A DNA stretch of 64,000 bases, from positions 7,117,569 to 7,181,568 of the forward strand of contig NW_004624734.1 in the NCBI RefSeq assembly GCF_000247695.1, in the 5' to 3' direction. Of the stretch, positions 11,268 through 23,682 are shown in pieces. Each line of letters begins with the position of its first letter. Position 1 is the stretch's first letter. The notes beneath the pieces are model-generated. The model made no database searches. It saw nothing but the letters and a program-made list of their open reading frames with translations, and was not told where the DNA came from. The translations under genes and the position numbers were made by a program. The stretch is from Heterocephalus glaber (lineage: Eukaryota; Chordata; Mammalia; Rodentia; Bathyergidae).

Positions 11268-11412
11268 TTTTTGGAGGTGCTAGGGACCAAACTGAGGCAC
11301 TCCAACAAGCTGCATCCTCAGTCCCCCTTTTTTCTTTTTTGAGGCAGTGTCTGGGTGAGTTGCCCAGGTGGCACTTGAACTTGTAATCTTCCTGCCTTTG
11401 CCCCCACTAGGT
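11268..11412 (-). repeat. B1-ID dimer SINE
   Basis: Plus strand reads the reversed ID tail (GGTGCTAGGGACCAAACTGA), a T/C tract, then reversed B1 wording (GAGGCAGTGTCTGGGTGAG, CTTGTAATCTTCCTGCC). Confidence 0.65.
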
Positions 11413-11559
11413 ACGGGGAGGCTCAGCCCACTCTGCTCTTTAGGTGGCCACTCCTTAGACCAGATAGAGGCACAAAGGCACAGGGTCAGCACGGTGCTGA
11501 CAGCCCACCCCTCCCTCCCTGCCTCTTCCTCTGTTTGTTGCCTCCCTCGTGCTTTGCAC

Positions 11560-11750
11560 TCGCCCTTTATAACGTCATCAAACAGCTGACAGTCGCCGAG
11601 CACGTGGCCGGTGCCAGGTGGCATCCTGAGCCCTTTCCACGCATGGACTCCCCATCCTCAGATCCTGCCCGTGAGGCCCAGGCCTTTGTGATCCCCATTC
11701 TACAGATGAGACAAGTGAGGCCCTTGAGGTCAAGCAAGTAGCTCTAGGTC
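11560..11750 (+). repeat. MIR SINE fragment
   Basis: CCGAGCACGTGGCCGGTGCC region, ATCCCCATTCTACAGATGAG and AGTAGCTCTAGGTCAC correspond to MIR core and 3' half. Confidence 0.55.
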
Positions 11751-12030
11751 ACCACTGGGCTGGTAGGGGTAGACGGGTCACTAATCCTGCTGAGGGACTT
11801 CAAATCCCCTGCATGCAGGAACTGTGTGTTTTCGCTTCTCTGATTTTATGCTGAGCACAAAATAGGTGATCCAAGGAGGATTTGGGAACTGAGTTCATCG
11901 GGGAAAGTAGAAATGGAGCATTTCTTTTGTCAGGTATGTTAAGGTGTTTTGCCAGGTCAAAAGTCTGCAGACTTTTAGAATGCTAACTGCTTGTGTGGGG
12001 CACACAACTTCTCAGATTAAAATAACAAAA

Positions 12031-12162
12031 ATGGGTGAAGTGCGGGAGTGGAAGCCTGAAGTTCCAGCTACTCCAGGAGGCTGAAGCAGGAGGACTGCAA
12101 GTTTGCGGCCAGCCTGGACAATATAGTGACACTCTGTCTCAAATAAATAAATAAATAAATAA
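12031..12162 (+). repeat. B1-type SINE
   Basis: AGTTCCAGCTACTCCAGGAG, GCAGGAGGACTGCAAGTTTG, GCCAGCCTGGACAATATAGT and a TCTGTCTCAAATAAATAAAT tail. The 5' end is diverged. Confidence 0.8.
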
Positions 12163-15100
12163 TACTTAAGAAAAAATAAAATAAAAGTGAAGCCAAACCA
12201 GCTGCTTTGTTGTTTGGGCTAAAAGGGAGGGTGAGAGAGAGGGCAGCAGCCAGGAGGCTGGTCCCGAGTGGCCAGCTAGGGTCCTCCACACGCAAAACTG
12301 GTTCCCTGGCCCCGTTCGGAGAAAGGGGACAGGTCTGGGTGGGACCAGGGGCGAGGCTGTGCTGAGAGCACGCAGTGTCACCTGGGGGGAGATTGCATCA
12401 GCATGCCTCCCCTGCCTGCCCCGCCCATTCTCCTGAGGGTCACCTGGCCACCTGGTCACCTTGACCTCCCTGCCCAGGCGCTGATCAGCAGATTCCCAGA
12501 AACACTTCCTGTTTCCCTCCTGTTGGCCAATCTGTGTACGCAGCTCTCCTTCCTCCGAGCTCTGCCAAGAGGGTTCTCCTTGGATCTCGCCAGTCCACGC
12601 CACTCCTGCTTTCACGTTCCGATGTGCTGTCCCTTCCCTGCCTTCTCCTTTCAGTGATTTATTTTTACTAAGGTGTCATGTACGTGCAGTAAAAGCCTGA
12701 ATCCTAGCATATAATTAATTCAGTTGTTTTTACACTTATATACATGTGTGTAGCCATCACTCTAAGCAAGACAGAGAGCAAATCCAGGGAGTAAGCACCT
12801 TGTGAGATTTCTTCCAACCTCCCCCCAAGGTCTCTTCTGTTCTGCCTCCTCCCTCCTACGAAGATGGGATTTGTCTTTTCTAGAACAGTGTAGAAATGGG
12901 GTGATAACTGCGTGTGCCTTGTTTTGTGTCTGACTTCCTCCAAGAGATACTGTATTCCTGGGATTCGCTTCACTTGCGTGAATAGGCAGTGTCTTAGGGT
13001 TTCATGTAGATGGACCACAGTGACCCTAAGGTCAGCTTTCTGAAGGAAGCTGCTAAGAGGATGCACCTACAGCATCTTTGTGTGACTAGAAGAAAGGGCT
13101 GGTCATAGGGTAGAGTGCACTAAGCTTTCAAGAGTTGCTCTCTCTCCTCTAAATCTTCTTCCCCTTCTCCTGCTTGCTATGAAAGCTCTGGGAAGAGAGT
13201 GGAGATGCAGCCAGAGTGACAGAGTGCGAATCCCCAATCTGTCATTAACCGCGGAGAACCTGGAGTAGAGGCTTTGTGTCCTTCACCTGTGGAATGGACA
13301 TGGGGGTCCTGACATCCTGGTTCCATGCGGTGTCCATGGTGAGATGCCTGGCTCAATCAATATTACTTCCATTTTTCTTCCACCCTTGGAACAGTGGGAC
13401 TTATTTGAACAGCTAGCAGATAGAAATAAATAATTCAGCGAAAAGGCTGGGAACAAAAACCAAAATTTCTCTAGGAATTTGTGAAAAGTCAATGGTTTGT
13501 ATTCTGGGGATCCTGTTCTCAGGGCCAGGTGTTTAACTCCCTTCCTGCCTGCAGAGTGTTGGGCAAGCCAGGCAAACACCGGGGTCAACAGTGCCTCCCG
13601 CCAGCAAGGTCCTCCAGGAGCAAACATCGAAGACGTGTGCATGGTGCGTCTTGGCGCCTGCGTTCCCTCCACCAGGTCCTCCGAGGGGGTAAATGGGAGG
13701 CAGGCTGGCCAGGCTCAGCCAGAGGAAGCTGTGTGTGTAGTGCAAGGGAGAAAAGCTGTCCTCGTTGCGTGGCTGACAGCCCTCGGCCACTCTAGGAAAG
13801 CAAGTTCTCCAGACTTAGAGACACAGCTACACTGCCACCCACACCGAAAGCTTTTGAGGGCTCCTCCCTTCCTTGTGTGAAGCACTCTGGCAACACGATG
13901 GACCTGACACCCCCTGGACAGTACGGACTTTGTCAAGGTCCTGGGATTTGGGGACAAAGACAGAAACATCAGAGCTCAGTTCTCTGCAGACAATCCTATT
14001 TTGTAAATGTGATTATGGTTCTCAGGTCTGAAGATGGTCGTTGAGATAAAATAAATGGGTACATGGACCTGACTAAGTCAATAAATGTTAGGGCTCTTTC
14101 TCTTCCTTTTCCCTTTTTCTTCTCTGGTTTTTTTTCTTGACTTGAACATTAAGAAGAGAGCAAAGTAGTTCACAATACACTGCAAGAGTAGCATTGTCTC
14201 TGTCTCTGCCTATCTCTCTGCACATACAGACCTGCCAAAGTGTGTGTGTAAAAGCCCTGGAAGGAGACAGAGTGGTGATTATCCTGGAATGCAGATTTAC
14301 CAGCTGGGGCCACTTTTACTTTGTTCTTTATATTCTCTTATGCTGCTTGTGTTTCACATGAGTACATTGCCTGTATAAGAAAGGGCACCTGGAGTTTCTT
14401 TTAACTCAACCAAACAGATGATGCTGTATTTAAATATGTGAGTTTCTGTCAGGGTCTTTTTGGAAGATGACTTCCCTGGGAGTTCTTTTTCCTTCTCTAC
14501 CTCTTGGGCTTTCCTCCAGAACGCTCGCACCTGGAAAACAGGCTGATGGTCCAAAGCTCCTATTGTGAAGTCACAGGGCTTAGATTCTCAGCAGGTGCTT
14601 CCTGGCTATGAGACTTTGGGAACATTAATTAATCTCTGTGAGCCTCCAAACAAAATCGGGGTCATATCTACTTTGGGGTGTTTTGGGAGGGCTGAGTAAG
14701 GTCACTGAGCACAGAGGAGCTCCCTTGTGACACGTTAGATCCATCCCCAGGTTGCCACCAAGGATGTCGTACAATAGTTGTCACATGTTGTCCATCTCAC
14801 CTTGCCAGTAGCAGCAGAAACAGAATTCGAGTGACTTTCGCAGTTTGCAATGTTCCTCATTCTCTGTGCCTAAGTCGCAATGTAGACTTCATGTCGCATT
14901 TTGGCTTTGACTCTGGTGCTTGGAGAGTGTGTTAGGCCTATGTTTGTCATTCACTTGTTCTTTTGCAGTTTGTACCAGGGATGTATCCCAGAGGCCTCCT
15001 TGGGAAAGAGATCTTCATAGCCTAGACTTTAAAAATTAACTTGTTAGCCTTAATAGCATGGAAAGGTCTTGGGGGATACAATGATTTCTGCATCTAAGAA

Positions 15101-16379
15101 CATCTTTCAGATGCAAAAGCAACATCACCCAAGCCTGTTTAGATTCATTCCCTTAATATCGCATCATATTGGTCATCTGCTCACCAAGGCAGAGTGTTTC
15201 TGAAACTGAAACTTGTTTTCTGCCCAGCAGTCTGGTAATCCTGGAGGATTTGCAGTGCTCCTGAGCTCAGAGAAGTTCTGAAACAGGTTCCCAGGTGTGA
15301 TTTTCTAAATCATGATTCCAGATAAAGTGTGAATCCCTGTACATTCAACCACACGAATAGATCCACAGAAATGCTGTTCGTATTTTTGCCCAGCAATGTC
15401 AACCCCAGTGTGTTACACATCACATGGGAAGGAGGTGCAGTTGTGAGCCACTGGGACTCGATTGGGTTGGGTCTCTCAGAGTCCTGATTTTGCAAACTTA
15501 ATCTGAAGAAGTTTCTGAGTTATCTTCATTCCACAGGCTAAAATTCTCCACATTTTCCTGTGACTTCTTTCATTTGCTTACTTTCGGTGTCAGTGAGGAC
15601 CCAAGCAGGAAACTAGTTTACAATCTTGATTATTGTTCTACTTGTCTATTTGTCTACACCGTGCAATAAGCATGACTAGATAACCTCTCTTGTGTGCTGC
15701 CTGAGGATTTTCCCATGTAAGCCACGAGCAACACCCTGATCTTATGATTTACACGAACATTTGAGATCTCCATTTCCTCATAGTTTCATGAGTAAGTTTC
15801 ATCTTTTGCAATGGCCTGTAATGAGACATTACAGTAAATTTCATATGCTCAGTATGTGTATACACACACACAGCAATTTAGCACTTGGCATTTAAATGCC
15901 TGGGAATCACCTATTCTGCCTTTGTGGCTAGAGTAGAACAACAGACTGGCTTCTCAGTAAGAGCAGTAATGAAGTGTGCAATGAAAGGAAAAGAATAATG
16001 ACATACATTCTCCTAAACTGACTATCTCTGACCTAGATGCCACCAAGCTTAGTTAGAAGTAACAACGATTTCCAGAATTGCTGTTCCTACCCCCAGCCAA
16101 AGTGACTTGACATCCTCCTTGCTTGCTGGGAACTGGAAGAACATACCTACCCAATATGTCATGGAGCAGTGTTCACAAGATGAGGTTCTCTGAAGTCTAC
16201 AGATGTCATAAACTGGGTCTAATGAATAAGCTGTTGGTGCACAGGTCAGAATGCCACATTTTTCTCTGAGGATGTTCCAGAAGCCAGATGTCAGGCCACA
16301 GGTAGATGAGTAGAAACTTTTAGAAGACAGTGGGATGCACTGGGTGTAAGAGAACATCAATACTACTTACCTATATCTG

Positions 16380-16680
16380 GTTCTCTTTTTCTTCTGGGCA
16401 TAAAGGAGGCAATACTTTCCAGTCAACTTGCCGTTGGGCACGTACATGTTCTGGGCCAAGAAATGCTGGAGGAAACGCTGTCTATCCGGTCTGGACCTCA
16501 CAGTCAAAATAGCCACAGGGTCAATACTGTGGACCACTAGACTGCCTCACTCATGATGCCCTGAACTACTGATGCCCTAGAGCTGTTTGTACTCTTAGAA
16601 CTGGCATGAGAAGCAACTAAGATCCTGGGATTTGTTGTTACTGAGGCATAACCTAATCAATTCTGACTAATATAGTAAGA
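16380..16680 (+). mobile_element. Possible MaLR-type solo LTR
   Basis: The right end reads GAGGCATAACCTAATCAATT then CTGACTAATATA, like the terminus of MLT1-type LTRs. The left boundary is not clear. Confidence 0.35.
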
Positions 16681-16729
16681 TATTGATATTTTACTGAAGC
16701 CAACTCATGCTAGAGCCTGTCCATGACCA

Positions 16730-17140
16730 TAGAATTCCTATAGGCCCATCAACAGATAAATGGACAAAGAAAATATGGTATGTATGTAAAAGGAAGTACT
16801 ACTTTGCCATAAAGAAGGATAAATTGAATCACTTGTAGGGAAATGGATACACTCTGAGACCATAATGCTAAATGAAATAAACACAGGTTAAATATTACAT
16901 TTTTCTCTTATATGAGAAACTCAAAATATAAATAAAGAGCAAAAGAAAATTTAAATGATAGCAAACAGAGAGGTAAACTTTGTGGAAATGGGAAAAGGAT
17001 CTGAGGATGAGGGAGAGGGAGGACAAGGAGGGGAAATGAGAGGGATTAAGGTGCAGTTTGTATACGTGCAGTTCCTCAAGAGGAGTGTAGTTATTTGTAT
17101 CACAAACATATACTAGTAAAAAGCGAACCAAAAAAGTGCC
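16730..17140 (+). mobile_element. L1 3' end (5'-truncated)
   Basis: Carries the last part of L1 ORF2 wording (CATCAACAGATAAATGGACA, AAATATGGTATGTATG, GGATACACTCTGAGACCA, CTAAATGAAATAAACAC) and a purine-rich 3'UTR. The same family recurs at 23186 and, reversed, at 23683 and 44393. Confidence 0.8.
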
Positions 17141-19435
17141 ATTTTTGGTTAAAATAGTAAATCTCTCATTTTCCTTGAAGTGACTGAATCTATTACTTTG
17201 GATTTTACCAAGCCAAAAATAGAAATAATGATGTCATATGGTTGATGTAAGACTAGACCCTGAATCATATCAGTCTGCTCACAGACATATAATTCTGCTT
17301 TTCTGCTTGCAGATACAGCTTCTGAAAATGACTGTCCCTGCAGGTGTCCCTGTGCTCCTAGGAACAGGTGATTGACCTTGTGCATCCCAGGGTACCCGGC
17401 ACCAGGCTTGGGCCAAAAAAGCTGATTGTTGCAGAGGAGAATGGTGAAGTAGAGAGGGAAAAGGAGACTGCAGGGGCCCGTGGTCAAGTCCTGGTTGCAG
17501 AGGGCACCTAGCTCATGAGCACAGCGCTGGGCTTGGCAGCAGCATGCTTACCCCATCCAGGGAGTAGGAAAGAGGGGAGAGCATCAGGGATTATTTGCAG
17601 GAATGCAGCAGAAAGATGAGCTGGAAGGGTGTCAGAGTTCTCTTCCAATAGCTTCACATTTCTCAGTGCAGCAAAAGATGTCATCAGCTGAGAATCACCA
17701 GTGGGGGGGAGGTTTGGGGAGTCTCAGGGAAGAGGAGGATGAGTGAACTCGTTTTTCAGAAGAACGAAAAGAATTGATTACACAAGTACAGCTGATTGCT
17801 GGGTGGATTAAGGGTGCTCTCATGAGTGAAGTGCCACTAGTCATGATGACTGTTTCTGTCCCATCCTCCACAGTTACACGAGTGTGTACACAGAGGAGAC
17901 AAAGGGGAGGACTGAACTGGGCTTTGTTTTGCCAGTATGACAAAGGCAGACAGGAGCATGTTAGTGGCGTGGTTTTAATGATGGGTTACAGCGTTTGGTC
18001 ATTACAAGCTCACGGTGTGAACTCACCAAGGGAGTGAGTGCTTCAGTGAAGTGGAGGAAAACATCATTGGAAGGGAGGGGCAAGTCCAGGGCCTGGAAAG
18101 CTCTATTTATGTGCATGTAGAAATTACCAAGAACTGAGAAAGGAGTGTTGGAGAGTGTGACAACGAGCTAGTATTTAAAAGTCTTTAAGAAAGATAAGCA
18201 AATAAATAATATAAATGTTATATTATGGAAGACATGAAGAAGGAGCTGAGGTAGAAAATAATAATGTCCAATGGAAACTTGCTTCAGGTCGGGCGGTCAG
18301 GGAAATCACTGAAAGATGAGCCTGGACAGGTACCTACAGGATAAAGACAGGGATAATTCCATGCAGCCAGGGGGTCAATAGTAAGTATAAAGGCCCCAAG
18401 GCAGGGAAGAACTTATTCTAGGACCCACAGAAACACTCTTATAGCTGACAATAATAAGTAGGAAAATAGTGAGAAAATAGTTAGAGGACAATCGGGAAAG
18501 AACAGCGATACAATGACTCACGAATACCAATGTGGACTCCTTGAATTTGCCCCCAAAGCCTGGCAGGACTGAGGCATGTGGTACAGGGACACCAATCCAT
18601 TCTGGAGGCACTACTGCACCGTGGCCTGACCACGGAGCCCCTGGGACTCTTCTCAGTGAGGTGGCAGGCTCCTGCACTTAAGCAGTCACTTTCCACCCTC
18701 CAGCACCCATGTGCATTCCTAAGGCACCTAAAGTACTACTAGCTTTGTGTCCTCTGCGCTGAGGGCCAGCGTGACTGCGTTTATGGTGATCCAGCATTGT
18801 TCTTCACGAATGAGTTAACTTCCGCAGGTGAGTGAGAAAGGTCTGTGTCAGATATGGCCACCACTGAGTCTCTCTGTCGTTTTCTTCCTTTATCATTTGT
18901 TATCATGTTCAAAAATTATCGTGGAAAATGTTAAATAGTTTCAGGTAAGTCCAGAAGGTACTCTTACACTAACTTAGAGAGTTCTATTTTTCTACCAGTC
19001 AGGGCCTTAACTTTCACAGGAGAAACTCAAGGAGACTCTGACTTTAATTCTCATGGCTGTCCAGCAATCAAATTTGTGTTCGATTTCCAGCAGTATCAGT
19101 CCTGCAGCCATGGTAAACAATCCAGGGCTGTTGTGGAGGTGCTGTAGTCCTGTCTCAAGCCTGTGGCTTTCGTGTTATAAGAAGTCGTCCACACCAGGGC
19201 CTCACTGTTGCTCACGGCCATCATTATTGTCATGACCTGGGTTCCATCACAATTAGCCCAGGTGGGACCTCAACAAACTAGGGTGCCACCATGTGCCACA
19301 AGTCAGTACACTGTCAAGGCGCTCTGCCCTGGGTCAAGCCCAGGGACACAACCAAGCCAATTCCAAAATCTGAAAACTGTCTTCTGGGTTCACTCTTGGT
19401 ACCGATCTGTATCCAAGAAAGAAGCCCGCAGTAAT

Positions 19436-19511
19436 TTTATTTTATTTTATTTTTTAATTTTTTGGCACCAGGGGTTGAACCCGGGTCCTTGAGCTTGCGC
19501 AGCAGGCGGCC
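19436..19511 (-). repeat. ID-like SINE with target duplication
   Basis: Reversed tRNA-derived unit: GGCACCAGGGGTTGAACCCG, then GGTCCTTGAGCTTGCGCAGC. AGTAATTTTA occurs directly before it and again just after it, consistent with a target-site duplication. Confidence 0.8.
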
Positions 19512-22162
19512 CACAGTAATTTTAATGGGGCACATCTAACATAACAAAGATTCTAACCACAATTGGCAACTGGAATAACGAGACACTGGCTTGTAAAAAG
19601 TGAAGGGCATTCTAAAAAACACAGGGGAGGGCAGACATAAAGGACAGCACTGTCTTAGGACTGGGATAAAGTGCCCAAGGACCCCAAACCCCAAGCTAAG
19701 ATGCAGAGCTCACTGGGTAAGGGGCAGCCATGGATTTTGGAAGAACAGAGATGTCATGGTGGAGCCATGTCAGCAGAAATCCTAGGATTTACTCTCCAGA
19801 GCTCACTGGAAATCTACTTCCTAGGGTTTTTTGGGAAAATCCCTTTATGGGGAGATGGCTATGAAAGGAACTTGGTTACAAAACCACCCAAATGGGTATT
19901 AGCAGGGACAGCTGCTGGCCATTGGTTGTAGAAGGTCATTGTACCTACAGGATGGGCCACCAGAGAACCCACCTGCACCCCTGGAGCTGGGGGCTGAGCA
20001 TCTGGGGGAGTCAAGGGAGCACGGGGCGGGGACAAAGTCCCTTCCTCCTGCCTCTCTGCTTACAGAGTTTTACATCACAGTGATGAATGTTCACATTGGT
20101 GACCTCACTTGATAACCAGTGTCCAGGCTACTCTGTCCCTGAGGGGTCCCCTGCATGCACAATGGGGTGGAATGCTGAAGAGCAAAGATGCTGAAATGTC
20201 TGCTGGTGTAGGGTGTGGGCATCCCAGGTGTCTCCTGGCCTCCACCTCAGTGGGGAGTGCTGTCATCTGCTGGCTGCAGACTGGAAAGCCCTTGGCCTGA
20301 AAGAATATCCAGCAGTGCCCTGGCGCCTGCCAATCGGCCCTCCAGGGAAGGCCAGGCCTACAGCACAGCTCCAGCCCCAGTGATTTCCACACCGCGCAGA
20401 GTGGCCCCACCCATTGGGCAGAGATGGCTCTGATCCAGTCGCTTCTCTGTCACTGGGGCCACGCTGACACTAGGTCAAGGTGCTTCGCAGCAGGCTAATC
20501 CCTCTTTGCTGAGCTTAAGCCTCCCAATCTGCACACGGGATGGAATTACTAACACTAGGCCCAGAAAATGGAATATTCGAAAGGATCCCTTTGCAGCCTT
20601 CTCAATCTGTTCTCAAGCTGCATGCAATGCAGAGGACAGATACGCAGGAGAGAGCAAAGAAGACACGGAGTGAATCCCAGTAGTGTCATTTACTACAAAT
20701 GAATCCCATTTTTCCTTTATTTTTTCTGTGTTCCCTCAGTACAAAGAGAACAGTGTCTTCAGTATTTCTGTTAGTGTTTGTGCCTAGCATCCCATGAAGC
20801 AGATAGAAGTAGAAAATAGTTTACTCTAACTTTCCCGAAGAGAACAGGGAGGTCCTCTGCATATGGCCACTCAATGCTTTGGCCAAAAGGGAGACTTAGA
20901 ATTGAGATCGTCAGATGCATGCTCCTGGCTCTGCTCGAACTTTATGCTGTGTCTTTGAGGCCGGGCTTTGACCTCCCTCAAAGCAGCCAGGAAAGCTGTG
21001 AGCTCTTCTCTTGCTAGATACAAGGAGGCAACATGCCAGCTTCTGAATTACACCTGCATTCTTTCTATCTAGGTTGTTTGGATCAAGAGGGGCTTGAAAT
21101 CAGAGTAGAAATTGGACTAGAAGGTTTAAAAAGTTTTGGAGAAAAGATAGAAACTGGACCAAGAGCAAGGAGGGCTTTGCAGGACAAGGAGTCACACATA
21201 ATTATCAGGCATGCAGAGGGGCCAGAGGACAAACTCTGCAGTGCAGACTCAGCTCTTCGTCACAAGGTAGGCGAAGACCCTGGATAGCCCCACTGGCTGC
21301 GGGGGAGTGTGAAGAAAGCCACTGAGTTATGAACAAAAGCAGTGTGAAGGAAAAAAGACATGAGGAGCATGACAGGCAGGGAGAGACACAGGCTGCTGCC
21401 TTGCTATCTGCAAGCCAGCGGGCCCTGTTGGTAAGTTGGCAAGCTCGCTTCTGGTGGTGGCTTCCCTCGATAACAGGGTCTCCCAGGTTTTAAACAACTG
21501 TTTAAAAGTCTTTAGTTGCTCACTAGGAATGTGGAATGGCCAGGAATTGCACTGACCAACCTGGTCAGAAAGGGTACCTGTAACTCGGTGTCTTTTGGTG
21601 ATGAGATCTCTGGAAAGAGAACATCGATGAAGATCCACCAAACATCTACAATGCAGGGTTGCTGTGGAGTACTCTGACCTAAAAGAGAGAAACGGCATCT
21701 TCCAGCCAAGGAGTCACCATGGATGCTGTATCAAGCAGGACTCAGGGCTCCAGGGAGGATCCCTTCTTCCACGTTTGCTTGGTCTGACATCACTTTATTG
21801 CTACTGAGACTGATGCTTTGTTACCAAAGTCTGCCACCCTGCAGGGGGGAATGGTCATATTTCCACAGGGTCTGGAGCAGCACAGGTTCTTTTGAAGCAC
21901 AGATTGTTTTTAAAAAAAGGTGAAGTTTACCTTTTGTTCCATAATAAATGTTAGTTTTGACATGAAAATAGTGTTTTAATTACATTACTATGGGATAAAC
22001 TGAAGTTCCAACTATCTCAAGGTTGGGGTAGGTCCTGGCATAATGGTGGGCCCCAAGCCAAGCATGTGGGCTTCCCATCAGGGTTCGATCTCTGTCCCTC
22101 TGAGGCACAGCCCTTGGTTACATGCATAGAAAACTAACAGGACAAGAGGGGATGTCATGGTT

Positions 22163-22846
22163 CAGGCTATGCTACAGTCTGCATGGTGTGTTACTCCAAA
22201 ATTCATATGTTGACACCTGTCTTAGTCACGTTCTTCACTGTTGCAGCATAATACCTGACACCCACAATGTAAAAGAGGAGAGATTTATTTTGGCTCCTGT
22301 CTTTGGTCCATAGTTGGCCGGTTCCAGGGCAGGAAGTATGGCAGAAGGGTTTGGCAGAGCTGCTCGCTGCATGGTGGCCAGGAAGTGGACAGGGAAAGGA
22401 GGAGCCAGAGATGGAGATAAATCCTTCCAGGCCACACCCTCAGTGACTGCCTCTTCCAACCAGACCCCACCTAACAGCACCCCCAGAACCCAATCACTAC
22501 CCAAAAGCCCCACCTTTGAGCACATGAGCCTTTGAGGGGGACACCCACATATAAACCCTAACAATACCTAATCCCCAGTGAGACAGTGTTAAGAAAAGGG
22601 GAGGTGACTAGGTCAGAAGGGCTCATAAGTGGAATGTTTGCCCTTAGAAAGGAGACCTAGGGTTGCGTCGCCACCTCTTCTACTAAGAGGACACAGAAAG
22701 AGGCCCCATGTACCAGGAATGAGCCCCCAGTAGACAGGATCTGCTGGAGCCTGGGTCTTCCCAGCCTCTAGGGCTGTGAGCAGCATCTCCAGTGTCTATC
22801 ACCCATCTAGGGATTTTGTCACAGCAGCCCGACTGCGCTGAGACAG
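22163..22846 (+). mobile_element. MaLR (MLT1-like) LTR, interrupted
   Basis: Left part has CTCCAAAATTCATATGTTGA; right part has CCTAATCCCCAGTGAGACAG, GAGGTGACTAGGTCA, CTTCCCAGCCTCTAGGGCTG and TTTTGTCACAGCAGCCCGAC. These are the canonical MLT1 landmarks in order. The two halves are split by the reversed LTR at 22218-22563. Confidence 0.75.
22218..22563 (-). mobile_element. Reversed MaLR-type LTR nested in the LTR at 22163-22846
   Basis: Begins TGTCTTAGTCACGTTCTTCA and ends CATATAAACCCTAACA, so it has TG...CA ends. ACACC before it and ATACC after it fit a five-base target duplication with one later change. Internal wording (GCAGCATAATACCTGACA, AGATTTATTTTGGCTC) is that of a reversed MaLR LTR. 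Confidence 0.75.
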
Positions 22847-22871
22847 GCGGGTTTAGCAGACTCCCACGTAT

Positions 22872-23173
22872 GGAGTAGTTTAAACATCAAACACGCACTG
22901 CTCACAGGGCTGAGGCTGGAGGTCCAGGATCAAGGTATGGAGCTGACATGTGGCGAAAGTCTCTTCCTGGTTTGCAGATGGCCACATTCTCCTAGTCTCA
23001 CATGGTGACAGCAGAGACAGTGCAAGACCTTGTGTCTCTGTGTAAGAGCACATGTCCGACTCATGAGGCTTCACCCTCATGGCCTCAAGGCCTCACCTCC
23101 TAGCACCATCATAGCAGGGGTCAGGACTTCAGTGTCTAGATTCGGGGAGGATCTAAGTGTTCGGTCCACAACA
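22872..23173 (-). mobile_element. MaLR (MLT1-like) LTR, reversed
   Basis: Reversed MLT1 landmarks: CAGGGCTGAGGCTGGAGGTC, GATCAAGGTATGGAGCTGAC, CTCCTAGTCTCACATGGTGA, CTCATGGCCTCAAGGCCTCA and a CGGTCCACAACA end. It sits back to back with the plus-strand LTR to its left. Confidence 0.65.
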
Positions 23174-23185
23174 GGGGGCTAGGGA

Positions 23186-23411
23186 GTCATATTCTTGAAT
23201 GGCTAGTAATGGTTGGAGAAAGAAAATGTGGTATTTACCTACCATGGAGTACCACTCTGCCATAACGAAGAGTAAACAACTCATTAATAAGAGAAAGGGT
23301 GCTCCTTGAGAGCCTAATGTTAAATGAAATAAATCAGACACACAAGTTTAAATTTTGCATAATCTCTCTTATATGCGAAACCCAAAGTATAAATAAAGAG
23401 CAAAATAAAAG
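23186..23411 (+). mobile_element. L1 3' region fragment
   Basis: TGGAGAAAGAAAATGTGGTA, ATGGAGTACCACTCTGCCAT, CTAATGTTAAATGAAATAAA, then AGAGCAAAATAAAAG. It parallels the copy at 16730-17140 but stops abruptly where a CpG-rich block begins. Confidence 0.7.
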
Positions 23412-23682
23412 ATACACCTGGCGCCTTGCTCGGTCCAGGCTCTGTCGCGGCTGGTGAGGGCTCTCCGCGGCCGCTCCGGTCCACGCCGGTCCACCCCGGT
23501 CCACCCCGCTCCTGCCTGTGTGTCCAGCAGAGGCAGCACCCGCGGCCCGCCTGACCCGGGAGTGCGGGTTGGGCAGGTGGGCTCACGTCTTTACCCGGTC
23601 TTCTTAACTTTGCTGTTCCCCTCCTTGATTTTGCCCACTTTTGGACCATGATAGCCCCTCTAAGACCAAGGCATCCTCTGGA
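23412..23682. other. CpG-rich block of unknown origin between two L1 fragments
   Basis: About 190 bases rich in CpG (GCGGCCGC, repeated CCGGTCCAC units, CCCGCGGCCCGCC, CACGTC), then about 80 bases of ordinary composition. On the minus strand an ATG at 23649 opens a frame that reaches a GTGAGC donor-like site within 80 bases. It does not match any repeat family I recognise. It could be an L1 5' promoter piece, a retrocopied or captured promoter/first exon, or a local GC-rich island. Confidence 0.4.

Larger units (their letters stand above)
7082..16299. other. Intergenic region upstream of SERPINA1
   Basis: No gene recognised. Contents seen: a (CTG)n run (7847-7866), MIR-like pieces (about 9340-9480, 10845-10960, 11560-11750, 13190-13310, 14575-14735), a B1-ID dimer (11268-11412) and a B1 (12031-12162). 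The alternative macrophage-type SERPINA1 first exons should lie within a few kb of 7.1 kb, but I could not pick them out. 14.8-16.3 kb shows nothing recognisable. Confidence 0.6.
16300..21700. other. Intergenic region with L1 and LTR pieces
   Basis: Holds an LTR-like end (about 16380-16680, finishing with an ACTAATATA-type terminus), an L1 3' end (16730-17140) and an ID-like SINE (19436-19511). 17.2-19.4 kb and 19.5-21.7 kb have only short open frames without recognisable similarity; no gene called. Confidence 0.55.
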
